A stretch of DNA of 64,000 nucleotides from an uncultured Chloroflexota bacterium (lineage in GTDB: Bacteria > Chloroflexota > UBA11872), in contig OY282448.1 of assembly GCA_958296175.1 (NCBI GenBank), forward strand, positions 2,666,127 to 2,730,126, given 5' to 3'. The first letter of the stretch is position 1, and each line of letters opens with the position of its first letter. The notes below the pieces were generated by a model, which had not been told where the DNA came from, did not search any database, and was given only the letters and a program-made list of their open reading frames with translations. A program made the translations under genes and the position numbers. Shown in pieces: positions 1 to 7,422 of the stretch.

Positions 1-312
1 CGGGGCAGGCGCGAGCGCGTGGTCCATCCAGGGACGATGCACCTTGCCGTGCGCATACACACGAATCTGCCCAGTCTGATTACAAGTGGCATTGTGGCCT
101 GGGTGGGCATTCCAGGCGCGAGCAGTCTCCAAGCATGCCTTCCAGAGCACATTGTTCGCGGCCCGGAGTTCCGCCCGCTCGGACGATTCCCGCTCCCTCC
201 GGAACGTCTCCACGCCGGAGACGGCCGCGAAGATCACGGCCACAACAGCCACGCAAGCGAGGACAATGCCGATCACAGCGAACACAGCCTTCAGAGGCCC
301 TGACGTGTTCAC
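1..312 (-). CDS. Membrane-anchored hypothetical protein (partial)
   Basis: The frame is open from a GTG at 312 to the window edge, so the C-terminus is missing. The 104 visible residues start VNTSGPLKAVFAVIG, followed by one strongly hydrophobic segment (about residues 7-32) and then a charged, probably helical stretch (FRRERESSERAEL). This predicts a single-pass membrane protein with most of its visible part outside the membrane. The start overlaps the stop of the preceding gene by four bases (GTGA), so the two are probably translated together. Base composition is less GC-rich than the core genes downstream. I recognise no family. Confidence 0.55.
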   Translation of the reverse strand, partial: MNTSGPLKAVFAVIGIVLACVAVVAVIFAAVSGVETFRRERESSERAELRAANNVLWKACLETARAWNAHPGHNATCNQTGQIRVYAHGKVHRPWMDHALAPAP

Positions 313-551
313 CGATACGAGTTCGCTGCGACGGCGAACAGAGCCGCCCAGATCAGCAAACCCACCAGCCCTGCCGAGATCGACCACGCCCACAGCGCGT
401 AGAACACCTGCCAGAACACCGAGCTGGACTCCTTGCCTTCCGCCTGCGCCTTGTGCGCCTCACGGATGGACTTCTCATAGTCCGACTGCTCGCGTTCCTC
501 GCGCCGCTGCCGCTCCTTCGCGGCATCCACCTTCGCCTTCTCAGTCGCCAT
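309..551 (-). CDS. Small charged membrane protein, hypothetical
   Basis: An 80-residue protein starting MATEKAKVDAAKERQRREER. The first half is a highly charged helix, likely coiled coil. The second half holds a hydrophobic segment (WQVFYALWAWSISAGLVG onward) of one or two membrane passes. The ATG at 551 is chosen over an upstream in-frame start because a GGAGGG ribosome site lies just before it and the upstream codons fall inside a repeated leader and tRNA-like element. The gene is first in a two-gene unit with 1..312. Function unknown. Confidence 0.6.
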   Translation of the reverse strand: MATEKAKVDAAKERQRREEREQSDYEKSIREAHKAQAEGKESSSVFWQVFYALWAWSISAGLVGLLIWAALFAVAANSYR

Positions 552-595
552 CCAGTCCCTCCAACACCAACAGCGCAGCAAACTTGCTGCTCGGC
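552..595 (-). promoter_or_regulatory. Repeated 5' leader, copy A
   Basis: On the minus strand this holds a perfect 7-bp hairpin, GCAGCAA-GT-TTGCTGC, then GCTGTTGG and a purine-rich stretch with the ribosome site. The same leader precedes the genes starting at 987 and 2040. It links three otherwise unrelated small genes. Confidence 0.6.
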
Positions 596-639
596 TCCCC
601 GCCACGGACTCGAACCGTGGTGCACGCCTCGTGCGGGGA
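596..639 (-). other. tRNA-like mini-element, copy A (acceptor stem plus T-arm)
   Basis: Reading the minus strand: TCCCCGC, a 13-nt linker, a perfect T-arm (CACGG-TTCGAGT-CCGTG), then GCGGGGA, which pairs over 7 bp with the first block. This is the acceptor/T half of a tRNA with D and anticodon arms replaced by the linker, which can itself form GCAC/GTGC. It sits directly before leader copy A. The copy at 1033-1076 differs at one base. Confidence 0.55.
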
Positions 640-651
640 TGCGGTCTAGCT

Positions 652-987
652 CTACTGAGCCTCCAATTCCTCAGAGACCTCTTGAGCAGCAGCCCTCAGC
701 ACTGCCAGCCCAACCAGGCAGATCCTGATCGAGTGGAAGCGGTCATCGCCACCATGCCACTCCACACCGTCACGCATCTGGGGCTTGCACATCTCCTCGT
801 ACTCCAGGTAGAGCACGTCCTCGATCCGATGCGTCGCCTCCGCGATCTTCCCCGCCCTGCTTTTCGGCAGGATGGTCGTCTTCCACACGTCAATCGCAGA
901 CCGTGCGATGTTCGCCTCGGCGTCCTTGATGTGCGCGTCAAACCCATCGCGACCTGGCAAAGCCATAGTCACTGAGAACTTGGCCAT
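652..987 (-). CDS. Hypothetical protein, 111 aa
   Basis: Starts MAKFSVTMALPGRDGFDAHI at 987, immediately after leader copy B. It is a soluble, mixed alpha/beta-looking protein without signal peptide or membrane segment. The middle has acidic and aromatic residues (YLEYEEMCKPQ) and the C-terminus is a likely helix (RAAAQEVSEELEAQ). Codon and base use resemble the other island genes. The stop lies 12 nt before tRNA-like copy A, which starts the next unit. I recognise no domain. Confidence 0.6.
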   Translation of the reverse strand: MAKFSVTMALPGRDGFDAHIKDAEANIARSAIDVWKTTILPKSRAGKIAEATHRIEDVLYLEYEEMCKPQMRDGVEWHGGDDRFHSIRICLVGLAVLRAAAQEVSEELEAQ

Positions 988-1032
988 ACACCCACCTCCA
1001 ACTCCAACAGCGCAGCAAACTCGCCGCTCGGA
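988..1032 (-). promoter_or_regulatory. Repeated 5' leader, copy B
   Basis: Same leader as copies A and C. The left arm of its hairpin reads GCGGCGA instead of GCAGCAA. Both changes turn A-U into G-U pairs with TTGCTGC, so an RNA hairpin on this strand is kept while the opposite strand would have mismatches. This argues that the structure works in the minus-strand transcript. Confidence 0.55.
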
Positions 1033-1076
1033 TCCCCGCCACGGACTCGAACCGTGGTGCACGCCTTGTGCGGGGA
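1033..1076 (-). other. tRNA-like mini-element, copy B
   Basis: Identical to copy A except for one linker base (ACAAGG versus ACGAGG). The 7-bp acceptor-like stem and the 5-bp T-stem with a TTCGAGT loop are perfect. It lies between the lipoprotein gene (stop at 1093) and leader copy B. A complete tRNA is excluded because D and anticodon arms are absent. Confidence 0.55.
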
Positions 1077-1092
1077 TGCGGGGATGCGAGCC

Positions 1093-2040
1093 TTAGCCCC
1101 CTTCGACTTGAACACTCACCACGCGAGACGCTTCTCCCGTGTCGATGAGCGTAGAATCCGAGTAGGTCTTGGTCCCGCCCGCTGGAACAACGACGTTGTA
1201 GGCAGAATGGTCGTCTACCACAAACCCATCACTGTCAAGGAATTTGATCTCGAAGTCGGCCTCAATGGGTCTGCTCGAGCTATTCACCAGCGTGAACTGG
1301 TAACTGAACTTCCACCAGGTCGAGTTCCTCTCGCCCACTCGATAGCTGACGTCCGTCAGCGTCAGCGGATTGGATGGGCGCGTGGAGCTAGGCTCTGGCG
1401 TGGGCTCTCGGGGGCCGGCGGGGAAGGCCAGGGGCATGCCCGCTTTTTCTCGGGCAATGTCGAGGTTGACCTTGACAGAAAACCACTTGGCCTCTGCATC
1501 GTTCAGCGCGCCTTGCACCAAATAGTCGGGCTGTTGAGCCGCGAACGCGCCTAAGCCCTGGATGATCAGCTCCATCCAGGAATCGACCAGGACGTAGACG
1601 CCAACGCACCCTTGCTCCGGGCGTAGCTCAAACAGAGAGCTGCGCTGTTGGCCTAGCTGGGCCAGAACGGTCGGCAGCGAGATCCTCGGGGTTGAGCTGG
1701 CGATGTCCCTCAAGATCTGAAACGAATTGACCCTCCCAGTAATCTCGTTCAGATAGGTCTGGCCCTGCTCCAGGCATTCCTCGGGAGTCGAACCCTCCGG
1801 AACCTTGGTGAACCCTTCGGGCTCAGGCGTCACCTCGACGGTGACGGTCTTGATCACCTCGACAGGCACCTCCACCGTCACGGTCTTGATCACCTCGACA
1901 GGCACCTCGACGGTGACCGTCTTGATCACTTCCACCGTGACGACCTTCGCGGTCACCGCAGCGGGCGGCGACGGTGCACCGCACGCGGCCACCACAGCCG
2001 TCACCAGCGCCATCGCGCCGGCCGCTATCAACTTCTTCAT
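1093..2040 (-). CDS. Secreted lipoprotein with Val-Glu repeats and a FxLYD-like C-terminal domain
   Basis: A 315-residue protein with an N-terminal lipoprotein signal (MKKLIAAGAMALVTAVVAAC, lipobox VAAC). Then come three copies of a short strand-forming repeat of the type VEVIKTVTVEVP (about residues 30-70), a helical region rich in Glu/Gln, and a C-terminal beta domain (about 225-315, with TLTDVSYRVG and FTLVNSSSRPIEADFEIKF) resembling FxLYD-type beta-sandwiches. It is predicted to be lipid-anchored on the outer face of the membrane. The Val-Glu repeat resembles the stalk of some Chloroflexota lipoproteins (general knowledge, not checked). The start at 2040 follows leader copy C. Function unknown. 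Confidence 0.65.
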   Translation of the reverse strand: MKKLIAAGAMALVTAVVAACGAPSPPAAVTAKVVTVEVIKTVTVEVPVEVIKTVTVEVPVEVIKTVTVEVTPEPEGFTKVPEGSTPEECLEQGQTYLNEITGRVNSFQILRDIASSTPRISLPTVLAQLGQQRSSLFELRPEQGCVGVYVLVDSWMELIIQGLGAFAAQQPDYLVQGALNDAEAKWFSVKVNLDIAREKAGMPLAFPAGPREPTPEPSSTRPSNPLTLTDVSYRVGERNSTWWKFSYQFTLVNSSSRPIEADFEIKFLDSDGFVVDDHSAYNVVVPAGGTKTYSDSTLIDTGEASRVVSVQVEGG

Positions 2041-2085
2041 CCAACACCTCCAACTCCAACAGCGCAGCAAACTTGCTGCTAAGTG
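2041..2085 (-). promoter_or_regulatory. Repeated 5' leader, copy C
   Basis: Carries the perfect GCAGCAA-GT-TTGCTGC hairpin, GCTGTTGG and the GGAGTTGGAGG ribosome-site region before the lipoprotein start at 2040. No tRNA-like element precedes this copy; it follows the stop of the upstream gene (2091) almost directly. Confidence 0.55.
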
Positions 2086-2090
2086 CCCCA

Positions 2091-2444
2091 CTAAGAGGTC
2101 GGGAACTTGCTAACGGCAAGCCGAATGAGGAAGTTCCCCAAAGGTAGAACTCTCTCCTTGTCGTTTCGACCCTGATTGAAGACCACCTCGCAGGACCGCT
2201 CGGGATTTTCGTACTCAGGGTCAATCTCCAGGACAGCCTGGACACATGCACGCTTCCACAGCTCATCAGGGGCCGCGGGCGCGTACTTCACAGGCGGGAC
2301 GATCCAAGCGTCTTGCCACGGATCGGGGATGGGAAGTTCCATGTCCCAGAACGACGGCCCAGACGCCAGCACCCCTCCCACCATGATCGCCATCGCCGCA
2401 ATCGCGACGATCAGCGACCGAATCAACTTGCGCATAAAACGCAT
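2091..2444 (-). CDS. Secreted hypothetical protein, 117 aa
   Basis: Starts MRFMRKLIRSLIVAIAAMAI and has a clear signal peptide ending near VLASG. The mature part is about 85 residues with many Pro/Trp (MELPIPDPWQDAWIVPP) and two Cys (ACVQAV, RSCEVV) that could form one disulfide once exported. The ATG at 2444 is chosen because AAAGGA lies four bases upstream; the alternative ATG at 2435 is too far from it. The stop lies 50 nt before the lipoprotein start, with leader C between, so the pair is probably co-transcribed. No family recognised. Confidence 0.6.
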   Translation of the reverse strand: MRFMRKLIRSLIVAIAAMAIMVGGVLASGPSFWDMELPIPDPWQDAWIVPPVKYAPAAPDELWKRACVQAVLEIDPEYENPERSCEVVFNQGRNDKERVLPLGNFLIRLAVSKFPTS

Positions 2445-2639
2445 ATTCCTTTCGTTGTCCGCGCAGCCTTTAGCACACGGACTAGATTGGGTAAAATCGC
2501 CCCCGGACGCCACAGGCTGACCAAGAATCTAACTTCCGTCCGGCAATTGGGATAACCCGTGTCCATCCATGTATTTCCCTGCGAGATCCGAGCGTCCTTG
2601 TCAAGTGAGTTTTACCGTCAGACGGCTCGGTGCTTCCAG

Positions 2640-2720
2640 CGGGTCGTCTGGCTTGCGGCAGGCTCTCGTCCTTGCGCCACTGCGGTTGCTCTCGATGTAA
2701 TCTCGAATCTGCCGTGCAAT
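2640..2720 (-). pseudogene. Possible REP-associated (Y1) transposase C-terminal remnant
   Basis: Minus-strand translation gives QIRDYIESN and, after a one-base frameshift, PQWRKDESLP. Together these resemble the C-terminal YI-x-NP-x-W-x-D signature of REP-associated tyrosine transposases. The rest of the gene is absent. Many REP-like palindromes in the window make such an enzyme plausible, but the match is short and the call is tentative. Confidence 0.3.
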
Positions 2721-2729
2721 ACAGGCGTT

Positions 2730-2837
2730 CGACGCGGCGCACGTGTTCGGCCGCTATCCGCTGCTGGCGCGGGACGCGGACGGAGTCAGCGTGCCGGTTG
2801 TGGCGGGCAGCAGCGGCTAGCGCTGCGTGGGGCGCCC
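2730..2837 (+). pseudogene. Displaced fragment of the 5'-nucleotidase gene
   Basis: About 108 bases closely match 4050-4156 inside the nucleotidase gene (for example GCACGTGTTCGGCCGCTATC in both), with scattered substitutions. A stop codon (TAG) in the fragment replaces a Tyr codon of the gene. It is a short, decayed direct duplicate about 1.3 kb upstream of its source. Confidence 0.75.
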
Positions 2838-2945
2838 CCTCACCCCGATCCTCTCCCCCCTCGGTTTGTGGGAGAGGGAGAGAATCCGCGCCGTTGACCA
2901 CGTGCACTGCGAGGCTCTCCCCCTGAGGAGGGAGAAGGAAGTGCG
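2838..2945. repeat. REP-like CCCTCTCCC palindromes
   Basis: Two degenerate members of the CTCACCCTGCCCTCTCCC / GGGAGAGGG hairpin family seen at several other intergenic places, here around 2838-2882 and 2915-2945, directly after the nucleotidase fragment. Confidence 0.55.
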
Positions 2946-3062
2946 GGGCAATGCCGGGATACGGCTCGGCGCGCGGGACGACTGGCATGTGGTACGGATA
3001 TCATACCGTGAATTCGGCGGGCTGCCATTGGAACGGATGCGGCGGTGCGTGGGGAGGGTGTC

Positions 3063-5033
3063 GTGACGGCGTTGTTCGGCGGCTGGCGCAGTGGGCGGGC
3101 GGGGCTGCTGGCGCTGATGCTGCTGCTGGGCGCGGGGGCGTGCACGCCGCGCGATCTGTTGTCCGGCGGCGCGGCGATCGGCTCGGAGGCCGCGGCGGGT
3201 GCGGAGCGGACGGCCGCGCCCGCGCCGCGTACGACGCCGGCAGGCCCTGCCCCAACACCCAGCGCCAGCCGCGCGTCAGCGCCTGCCGCCGCGCCGACGC
3301 CCAGGGCCAGCCGCGCGGGGGCGGCGGCGGTGCCGACGCAGGCGCTTGCGTTCAGCTTGACCATCCTGCACAGCAGTGACGGCGAATCGCGGCTGCTGGG
3401 CGGAGACGACGGCTTTGGCGGTGCGGCTCGCTTCGCCTCGCTGGTGCAGCGGCTGCGCGCGGAGGCGGCCGCCGAGTCCGACGGCGTGATCGTGGTGTCG
3501 GCCGGCGACAACTTCTTGTCCGGGCCGGAGTTCGACGCCAGCCTGGCGCACGGCCGCCACTACGACGCCGCGGTTCTGGACATCGCGGGCTACGACGCCA
3601 TTGCGCTGGGCAACCACGAATTCGATTACGGCCCGGAGGTCGCCGCCGACTTCATCGCCAGCTTTCGGTCGGGCACGCCGTTCCTGAGCGCCAATCTGGA
3701 CGTCAGCGCCGAACCCCGGCTGGCCGCGCTGGCGGCCGAAGGCCGGCTGTCCGGCCGCACGGTTCTGGACGTGAACGGCGAGGCCGTTGGCGTTATCGGC
3801 GTGACCACCCCGGACCTGCCCTTCCTCGCCAGTCCGCGCCGGGCGGCGGTCAGCCGCGATCTGGCCGGCGTGATTCAGGCGGAGGTGCAGGCGCTGACCG
3901 CGGCCGGGGTGAACAAGATCGTGCTGCTCAGCCACCTGCAATCGGTGCGGAAAAGTCTGGAGCTGGCGGCGGAGCTGCGGGGCGTGGACGTGATTGTGTC
4001 GGGCGGCGGCGTGGGGGCGCTGGCGAACCCCGGCGACCGACTGATTCCCGGCGACGAGGCGCACGTGTTCGGCCGCTATCCGCTGCTGGCGCGGGACGCG
4101 GACGGCGTCAGCGTGCCGGTGGCGGCAGGCATCGGCGGCTACCGCTACGTGGGGCGCCTGGTGGTGACGTTCGACGCGGCTGGCCGGCTGCTGACCATCG
4201 ACACGGCCTCGGGGCCGGTGCGGGTGGCGGGCGAGCCGCACGCCGACGCATCGGCGCAGCATGCGCGCGTGCTGGCCGAGGTGATCGAGCCGGTGCGGCA
4301 GTTCCAGGCCGACCTGAGCGCGGCGGTCGTTGCGCGGCTGGGGGTTCCCCTGGACGGGCAGCGGCACGCCATCCGCATGGGCGAGACTAACCAGGGCAAC
4401 CTGATTGCCGACGCCATGCGCTGGCAAGCCGCGCAGTCGGCCGCCGCCTACGGCGCGCCCGCGGCAACCGTGGCGCTGCAGAACAGCGGCGGCATTCGCA
4501 ACGACGCCGTGATTCCGCCCGGCGAGCTGACCGCGCTGGACGTCTACGCCATGCTGCCGTTCCCCGACTTTGTGACCATCGCGGCCGGGCTGAGCGCCGC
4601 CGATTTCAAGGCGGTGATGGAGAACGCGGTGTCGCGGGTGGAGTTCGTCGACGGCAGGTTCCCGCAGATTTCCGGGTTCCGCGTGGTGTATGACCCCGAC
4701 GCCGAGCCGCGGGTGGTGGACGAGAACGGCGTCGTGACCTCCGCCGGTTCCCGCATCGTGTCCATCACGCTGGACGACGGAACTCCGATTGTGGTGGACG
4801 GCGAGGCGGTGGACGGCGCGCCCGTCATCCACGCAGCCACGGTCAACTTCCTGGCGCGCGGCGGCGACCAGTACCCCTATGAAGGCTTCGAGTTAACCGT
4901 GCTGGGGGTGCGCGCCACCAGCGCCCTGACCAACTACGTGCGCGAGGTGCTGGGCGGGAGTGTGACCGCTGACCGCTATCCGGCAGGCGGCGACGGCCGC
5001 ATGCGCACGCTGGCGGAGGCCGCGGCGGAGTAG
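3063..5033 (+). CDS. 5'-nucleotidase / cyclic phosphodiesterase family lipoprotein
   Basis: A 656-residue secreted metallophosphoesterase that would release phosphate or nucleosides from nucleotides outside the cell. Order: hydrophobic signal with a putative lipobox Cys (about residue 27), an Ala/Pro linker to about 95, the calcineurin-like domain (about 100-350, with SAGDN near 148 and GNHEFDYG near 183), then the nucleotidase C-terminal domain (about 390-640, with GETNQGNLIADA and NSGGIRND). The usual first metal motif D-x-H reads SSDGES, as in a subgroup of these enzymes. GTG 3063 is preferred because GGGGAGG lies five bases upstream. It stands alone, with tRNA genes downstream. Confidence 0.88.
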   Translation: MTALFGGWRSGRAGLLALMLLLGAGACTPRDLLSGGAAIGSEAAAGAERTAAPAPRTTPAGPAPTPSASRASAPAAAPTPRASRAGAAAVPTQALAFSLTILHSSDGESRLLGGDDGFGGAARFASLVQRLRAEAAAESDGVIVVSAGDNFLSGPEFDASLAHGRHYDAAVLDIAGYDAIALGNHEFDYGPEVAADFIASFRSGTPFLSANLDVSAEPRLAALAAEGRLSGRTVLDVNGEAVGVIGVTTPDLPFLASPRRAAVSRDLAGVIQAEVQALTAAGVNKIVLLSHLQSVRKSLELAAELRGVDVIVSGGGVGALANPGDRLIPGDEAHVFGRYPLLARDADGVSVPVAAGIGGYRYVGRLVVTFDAAGRLLTIDTASGPVRVAGEPHADASAQHARVLAEVIEPVRQFQADLSAAVVARLGVPLDGQRHAIRMGETNQGNLIADAMRWQAAQSAAAYGAPAATVALQNSGGIRNDAVIPPGELTALDVYAMLPFPDFVTIAAGLSAADFKAVMENAVSRVEFVDGRFPQISGFRVVYDPDAEPRVVDENGVVTSAGSRIVSITLDDGTPIVVDGEAVDGAPVIHAATVNFLARGGDQYPYEGFELTVLGVRATSALTNYVREVLGGSVTADRYPAGGDGRMRTLAEAAAE

Positions 5034-5125
5034 CCGGGCCGGCGGGCTTCCGGGCGCGCCGGCCCTGGGCGGGCTGCGCGGGGATGCGATTCGGTCGACC
5101 CGCGTCGTTCCCGCGCGCGCGGCCA

Positions 5126-5167
5126 CCCCCTCACCCTGCCCTCTCCCTCCAGGGAGAGGGGAAGAGG
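5126..5167. repeat. REP-like CCCTCTCCC palindrome
   Basis: CCCTCACCCTGCCCTCTCCC followed by CAGGGAGAGGGGAAG forms a hairpin between the nucleotidase stop and the tRNA-Ile gene. It is a near-consensus copy of the family also found at 32848, 52000 and 56297. Confidence 0.65.
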
Positions 5168-5272
5168 CCTTAGCGTCCTCTGCGCATGGGGCGGATGGCG
5201 CACACGGGGCGCGATCTTGTCGTAGAATGCTGCGGCGTAGGCGTCGGGCGCTTGGCGGTCTGGCTGCTGCGC

Positions 5273-5349
5273 GGGCTCTTAGCTCAGTCGGTTAGAGCGC
5301 GCCTCTGATAAGGGCGAGGTCCGTGGTTCGAATCCACGAGGGCCCACCA
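5273..5349 (+). tRNA. tRNA-Ile (GAT)
   Basis: A complete cloverleaf: acceptor GGGCTCT/AGGGCCC, D-arm GCTCAGTCGGTTAGAGC, anticodon loop CTGATAA (anticodon GAT), T-arm with GTTCGAATC, and an encoded CCA. In many bacteria this gene lies in the 16S-23S spacer; here it is about 6 kb from the 23S gene, with no 16S in view. Confidence 0.95.
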
Positions 5350-5523
5350 AGCCGCATGATTTGCACGGTGTGCACCGCGCCGCCAGGCGGGACCGCGTCA
5401 GTCGCGGCCGTCTGGCGTATGCGCCGGACGAACGCTCCCGCCCTGCGTATCCGGCGTGGGTTCTCGTGTCTTCGCCCGCGCCGCGCCGATTCCAGCGGCG
5501 CGGCGGCTTTAGAATCGACCGCC

Positions 5524-5596
5524 GGGGACGTGGCTCAACTGGTAGAGCACCGCCTTTGCAAGGCGGGGGTTGGGGGTTCGAGTCCCCCCGTCTCCA
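5524..5596 (+). tRNA. tRNA-Ala (TGC)
   Basis: A complete cloverleaf: acceptor GGGGACG/CGTCTCC, anticodon loop TTTGCAA (anticodon TGC), T-arm GGGGGTTCGAGTCCCCC. The final CCA is not fully encoded (ACCT follows). A TAGAAT box about 10 nt upstream could be its own promoter -10 element. Confidence 0.95.
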
Positions 5597-5800
5597 CCTC
5601 CGCGCCGGCGCTCACGCCGGCGGGCAGCGTTTCTCCTGTTTCATCCTGTCCCGCTCGTGTTCCCAAGCAAAGAGCACGGGGGAGCAGGCAGCGCGGGCGG
5701 CGAGGCATAGCTAGTACCCCTCGTGTTCCCATGCAACGAGCACGGGGGAGCAGGGGGCGGGGGCGTGGGTGACAGTATCGAGCGGCAAGGAGGCGGGACG

Positions 5801-6205
5801 ATGGCTCGGGCAATTGGGATTGGCGGGGTGTTCGTCAAGGCCAGGGACCCCGAAGGGCTGGCGGCGTGGTATCGGCAGCACCTGGGACTTGCGCCCGGCG
5901 AGGGGCCGGTGGTGGGCTTTCGCGCGGCCGACGCGCCGCCGGACGGGTTTGCGATCTGGTCGGCGTTCGAGGAGGGCACCGACTACTTCGAGCCGAGCCG
6001 CCAGCGGTTCATGGTCAACTTCACGGTGGACGACCTGGACGGCGTGCTGGCGCAGCTGCGGGAAGGCGGCGCGCAGGTGGACGAGCGTATCGAGGATCAC
6101 GCGTTCGGGCGCTTTGGGTGGTTCATGGACCCCGAAGGCAACCGCGTGGAGCTGTGGGAGCCGAACGGCGCCGCGCCCTGGACGGCGTCCGACGCCGACG
6201 AGTAA
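5801..6205 (+). CDS. VOC (glyoxalase/bleomycin-resistance) family protein
   Basis: A 134-residue protein of the vicinal-oxygen-chelate fold: two beta-alpha-beta-beta-beta modules (IGGVFVKARDPEGLAAWYRQ, then FMVNFTVDDLDGVLAQL) and the typical end FMDPEGNRVELWEP, whose Glu is the usual metal ligand. Such proteins bind or modify small metabolites; substrate cannot be read from the sequence. The ATG at 5801 has AAGGAGG about seven bases upstream. It is a single gene with no operon partner. Confidence 0.85.
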   Translation: MARAIGIGGVFVKARDPEGLAAWYRQHLGLAPGEGPVVGFRAADAPPDGFAIWSAFEEGTDYFEPSRQRFMVNFTVDDLDGVLAQLREGGAQVDERIEDHAFGRFGWFMDPEGNRVELWEPNGAAPWTASDADE

Positions 6206-6237
6206 CCGCATCCCCGCAGCGGCCCTGGCATAGTTCG

Positions 6238-6325
6238 GCGCTCCCGCGAATGCGGGGGCGAGCGCATCTATGTCGAAGCCTTGGGGCGTACACGCAGGGC
6301 GCTCCCGCGAATGCGGGGGCGAGCG
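6238..6325. repeat. Two copies of a 27-bp hairpin repeat
   Basis: GCGCTCCCGCGAATGCGGGG plus GCGAGCG occurs at 6238-6264 and 6299-6325. Each copy can fold (CCCGC/GCGGG). They lie in the 302-nt gap between the VOC and ABC genes, which otherwise shows nothing recognisable. Confidence 0.6.
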
Positions 6326-6507
6326 TCCTTGTCGACCCTCGACCTGGGAGCGAGCGGGGCGCGGGCGCTCCAGGGCGCGGCACGAGGAAGGATCGTTCCG
6401 TGCTACCCTGGCGCATTCAGCCGTCCACCGGTGGGAGCGGATGATCGTCGTTCAGAGGATAATCATCGTTCAGACAGGCGCTGGCGTTGGACGCCTGGGA
6501 GCGCGCC

Positions 6508-7422
6508 GTGGCTGATCTGGTGATTCGAACCGACGAGCTGACCAAGCGCTACGGGCGCGTGCTGGCCGTGGACAAGCTGTCGTTGCAGGTCGAACGCGGC
6601 CACGTGTTTGGTCTGCTGGGACCCAACGGCTCGGGCAAAACCACGTTCATGAGTCTGCTGCTTGGGCTGGTGCGGCCCACGTCGGGCAGCTTTCAGTTGT
6701 TCGGCGCCGACACCCCGCACCGCGACGCGCTGCAGCGCACCGGGGCGATTGTGGAAGTGCCCTCGTTCTACCCCTATTTATCGGGACGCAAGAACCTCGC
6801 CTATTTTCAAGGTCTGTTGGGCCGAGGCTCTGCCCAGGAGATCGACGACCTGCTCGAACAAGTGGGGCTGGCCGAGCGCGCCACGGACGCCTTTCACACC
6901 TATTCGCTGGGCATGAAACAGCGGCTGGGCATCGCCAGCACGCTGCTGGGCGACCCCGAGCTGCTGTTTCTGGACGAGCCGACCAACGGCATGGACCCGG
7001 CGGGCATGGCCGAGATTCGCGACCTGATCCGCAGCCTGGGCACGGAACGCCGCACCGTGCTGTTGTCCAGCCACCTGCTGCACGAGGTGGAGCAGGTGTG
7101 CGACAGCGTGGCGATTCTGTCCAAGGGCAAGGTGATCGTCCAGGGCGCGGTGGACGACCTGGTGTACACGCAGGAACAGGTGCTGCTGGACACGACCGAC
7201 AACACCGCGGCCGCGGCCATTCTGGAACGACTGGACTGGGTCGAGGCGGTCACCACCGAGAACGGCACGCTGGTGGTCACCGCGCCTGACGACCGCTCGT
7301 CGGAGCTGAGCGCCGTGCTGGGCAGGTCCGAGGTGTACGTCACGCAAATGACGCGGCGGCGGGCGTCGCTGGAAGAGTATTTCCTGGACGTGACGGGCGG
7401 CGAAGAGGCGGCGGCGTCATGA
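6508..7422 (+). CDS. ABC transporter ATP-binding protein
   Basis: A 304-residue ATPase subunit. Walker A GPNGSGKT (about 39-46), signature SLGMKQRLG (about 132-140), Walker B LLFLDEPTNG (about 151-160) and an H-loop (LLSSHLLHEV) are all present, so it should hydrolyse ATP. The C-terminal 80 residues are the extension found in ABC-2/drug-type exporters. GTG 6508 is favoured by GGGAG seven bases upstream; a TTG at 6487 is also in frame. It overlaps the permease gene by four bases (ATGA), so both form one exporter. Substrate unknown. Confidence 0.9.
   Translation: MADLVIRTDELTKRYGRVLAVDKLSLQVERGHVFGLLGPNGSGKTTFMSLLLGLVRPTSGSFQLFGADTPHRDALQRTGAIVEVPSFYPYLSGRKNLAYFQGLLGRGSAQEIDDLLEQVGLAERATDAFHTYSLGMKQRLGIASTLLGDPELLFLDEPTNGMDPAGMAEIRDLIRSLGTERRTVLLSSHLLHEVEQVCDSVAILSKGKVIVQGAVDDLVYTQEQVLLDTTDNTAAAAILERLDWVEAVTTENGTLVVTAPDDRSSELSAVLGRSEVYVTQMTRRRASLEEYFLDVTGGEEAAAS

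Noticed and set aside
640..660. GCTCAGTAGAGC before tRNA-like copy A, resembling a tRNA D-arm
   Set aside because: It encodes the end of the upstream gene, is absent before copy B, and no anticodon arm can be drawn, so a full tRNA is not supported.
353..1062. Frames starting MHHGSSPWRG at two places
   Set aside because: They are translations through the tRNA-like element and leader; the real starts lie downstream after good ribosome sites.
3276..4832. Long open frame (518 codons) antisense to the 5'-nucleotidase gene
   Set aside because: It is the mirror of a well-supported gene in GC-rich DNA, with Arg/His/Ala-rich composition and no domain; the same applies to the other long antisense frames under real genes.
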